Origin: JBAZOO01 sp041648735
GTDB lineage: Bacteria; Verrucomicrobiota; Lentisphaeria; Oligosphaerales; CAITYL01
Direction: 5' to 3'
Length of the DNA: 5,528 nucleotides
NCBI GenBank assembly: GCA_041648735.1
Contig: JBAZOO010000057.1
Span: 1 to 5,528, forward strand
A program made the position numbers and the translations under genes. Within the stretch, counting starts at the first letter, position 1; every line of letters starts with the position of its first letter. This document shows, piece after piece, positions 4,484 through 5,528 of the stretch. The notes under the pieces were generated by a model. The model searched no databases and was not told the DNA's origin. It saw only the letters and a list, made by a program, of their open reading frames with translations.

Positions 4484-4866
4484 GGTGTCCTCTCCCCGTT
4501 CCGCGTTTCGCCCCGCGTCCCGTCCCCGTCGTCGCGGAGACCCGCCCCGCCGCACTCCCGCGCATCCTCGCCGGGACAGACGGTCGCGAAGCCGGCCGGG
4601 GGTACGGTCTTGCTCGCCAACGCCTCCAACGCCGCGGTCGCCTTCCGCACCGCCGCCGCGGTCACCGACGAGTCGCAGGCGTGGTGTGCACCCCGTGCCG
4701 CCATCCAGGTGCGGATGGCGGTCAGGAGGGTGTCGCGTTCGTGCTCCAGGCGGGCGAGTTCCTGCCGCACCTTGAAGGGCACCGACACCAGCACGTTGCC
4801 GTCGAAGGCGTGCATCGAATGCCGGCTCGGCGTCCCGTCCGGGTTGTAGTACCGCGGTTCAGTCAT
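4480..4866 (-). CDS. Small helical protein of unknown function
   Basis: This 128-residue protein begins MTEPRYYNPDGTPSRHSMHA, followed by strand-like NVLVSVPF (24-31), then a charged helix (KVRQELARLEHERDTLLTAI, 32-51), a second Ala-rich helix (about 66-86) and a Gly/Asp/Arg-rich, probably disordered tail. VRQELARLEHERDT (33-46) matches 10 of 14 residues in the protein at 1-668, which carries one extra heptad after that point. The ATG at 4866 has GGAGG about six bases upstream, within the previous gene (8 nt overlap). No family is recognised; the helix may mediate oligomerisation. Confidence 0.84.
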   Translation of the reverse strand: MTEPRYYNPDGTPSRHSMHAFDGNVLVSVPFKVRQELARLEHERDTLLTAIRTWMAARGAHHACDSSVTAAAVRKATAALEALASKTVPPAGFATVCPGEDARECGGAGLRDDGDGTRGETRNGERTP

Positions 4867-5440
4867 GGTCGGCCTCCATCGCGGCAGTCAGCGCCGCCCT
4901 CGCCTCATTCCACGTCGCGTATCGGGTCCGCCGCAGGTAGGCGTCCGTGCGACTGGACGGGATCGGCTCGTGCTCCCAGCCGCGGCGCCCGTAGACCATC
5001 CCCCGAAGCCACACCGCGAGCAGCCGCGACCCGTCCCGCTGCACACGGGCCTCGATGGCGATCACGTCGTCGGACAGGGGGCCGGTCCGCGTGTCGCCGT
5101 ATTCCCATCGGGTTGCATGCAGGTCCCGCTCGTGCATGGCCGCGACCCTCGCCACAGCCTGGTCATGCGGCAGGTCCGTGGCGTTGGCGGCGGCGGCAAG
5201 CTCGCGGTAGCGGTCGCGCCAGTTGACGGCGTGGGCGTCGCAATCCATCCGCGCGCCGAATCCAGGTCGCGATGCGCCATGGCCGCCGCACACCATGACG
5301 GCACACCAGCACTTGCCCGTGCCAACAGGGGCTTCGCGGTTGCCTGGCAGTTCGGGCAACTCGTCGGCCCACGCGCGATAGTCGGCTGGCGTCGCATTCA
5401 CCCTGTCGCACCGCTCGCACCGTTCCCGCTTCGTCGCCAC
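4859..5440 (-). CDS. Protein of unknown function with N-terminal Cys pairs
   Basis: This 193-residue protein starts at a GTG chosen because GGAGG lies five bases upstream and the preceding stop is one base away; a GTG at 5482 would extend it by 14 residues but overlaps the previous gene. Near the N-terminus are CERC (8-11), CWC (44-46), Cys51 and Cys67, with His54 and His70, suggesting a zinc-ribbon-like or other metal-binding domain. A charged helix follows (about 72-115), then a region rich in strands (DVIAIEARV, RLLAVWLRGMVYG, about 133-158) and a C-terminal helix (TWNEARAALTAAMEAD). I recognise no family and give no function. It is coupled to the next gene by an 8 nt overlap. Confidence 0.84.
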   Translation of the reverse strand: MATKRERCERCDRVNATPADYRAWADELPELPGNREAPVGTGKCWCAVMVCGGHGASRPGFGARMDCDAHAVNWRDRYRELAAAANATDLPHDQAVARVAAMHERDLHATRWEYGDTRTGPLSDDVIAIEARVQRDGSRLLAVWLRGMVYGRRGWEHEPIPSSRTDAYLRRTRYATWNEARAALTAAMEADHD

Positions 5441-5441
5441 A

Positions 5442-5528
5442 TCAACCTCCGTGCCCGGCAGCAACGTACGCCTCGCACGCACGCCGCCGCCCGGGGTCGC
5501 ACTCGCCCCACCCGCGGCGGTGTTCGCA
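5442..5528 (-). CDS. C-terminal end of an unknown protein (partial)
   Basis: An open frame enters from the right edge and gives 28 residues (CEHRRGWGECDPGRRRACEA then YVAAGHGG) before a TGA one base ahead of the next GTG. Cysteines at fragment positions 1, 10 and 18 with His3 recall the Cys-rich character of other proteins here. Support comes from the tight fit of the stop to the next start and its ribosome site, the pattern at every other junction. Too little is present to assign a function. Confidence 0.62.
   Translation of the reverse strand, partial: CEHRRGWGECDPGRRRACEAYVAAGHGG
5446..5450 (-). promoter_or_regulatory. Ribosome binding site supporting a GTG start at 5440
   Basis: GGAGG lies five bases before GTG and inside the last codons of the upstream gene. 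It favours the 193-residue product over the longer frame starting at 5482. Confidence 0.7.

Noticed and set aside
3195..4775. A 526-residue open frame on the plus strand, the longest in the window
   Set aside because: It lies antisense to seven minus-strand genes with proper ribosome sites and coupled starts. Its product is low-complexity Arg/Pro/Ser/Ala, as expected for a shadow frame in GC-rich DNA.
1..5528. CRISPR array, tRNA or rRNA gene, insertion sequence ends, attachment site, rho-independent terminator
   Set aside because: I saw no regularly spaced repeats, no tRNA-like arms, no transposase or flanking terminal repeats and no GC hairpin followed by a T run; nearly every base is accounted for by coding sequence.

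Overview
This window looks like part of a GC-rich bacteriophage or prophage genome, from an early or accessory region. The inference rests on three things. All fifteen coding regions I support run on the minus strand, packed almost without gaps. Most encode small proteins (35-229 residues) with no recognisable cellular role. The few recognisable products (a compact DNA methyltransferase, a MazG-like nucleotide pyrophosphohydrolase, an ASCH-domain protein and a small Cys-rich phage-type protein) are typical phage cargo. No structural, replication or integration gene is visible, so phage versus other mobile element is not proven. The host cannot be named; strong G/C preference at third codon positions only says high-GC bacterium.

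In transcription order (right to left): a partial C-terminus (5442-5528); a Cys-pair protein (4859-5440); a small helical protein (4480-4866); a nine-cysteine protein with an acidic/Gly linker (3941-4483); a small Cys-rich phage-type protein (3666-3938); a 39-residue basic peptide (3550-3669); the ASCH protein (3057-3533); a 98-residue unknown (2764-3060); a possibly chimeric protein with a YLASPY nucleoside-deoxyribosyltransferase-like N-terminus (2391-2771); a coiled-coil protein (2198-2404); another nine-cysteine protein (1875-2195); a 35-residue hydrophobic microprotein (1771-1878); the DNA methyltransferase (1085-1774); the MazG-like protein (661-1068); and a protein with a CxxC pair and long C-terminal helix that runs off the left edge (1-668).

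Neighbouring genes overlap by 4, 8 or 14 nt or are separated by at most 16 nt. Most starts carry a strong GGAGG-type ribosome site lying inside the preceding gene. I see no internal promoter or terminator, so the window reads as one translationally coupled polycistron. The recognisable members touch nucleotides and nucleic acids: methylating DNA, probably hydrolysing NTPs, and binding or modifying RNA or nucleosides. The rest are uncharacterised.

The points most worth a second look are the C9 tract inside the methyltransferase, the roughly 50-residue insertion in the MazG-like protein, the chimeric YLASPY protein, paralogous helices in two distant genes that differ by exactly one heptad, and near-identical gene-boundary sequences that recur at several junctions. 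I see no complete new defence or regulatory system that I could defend from sequence alone.
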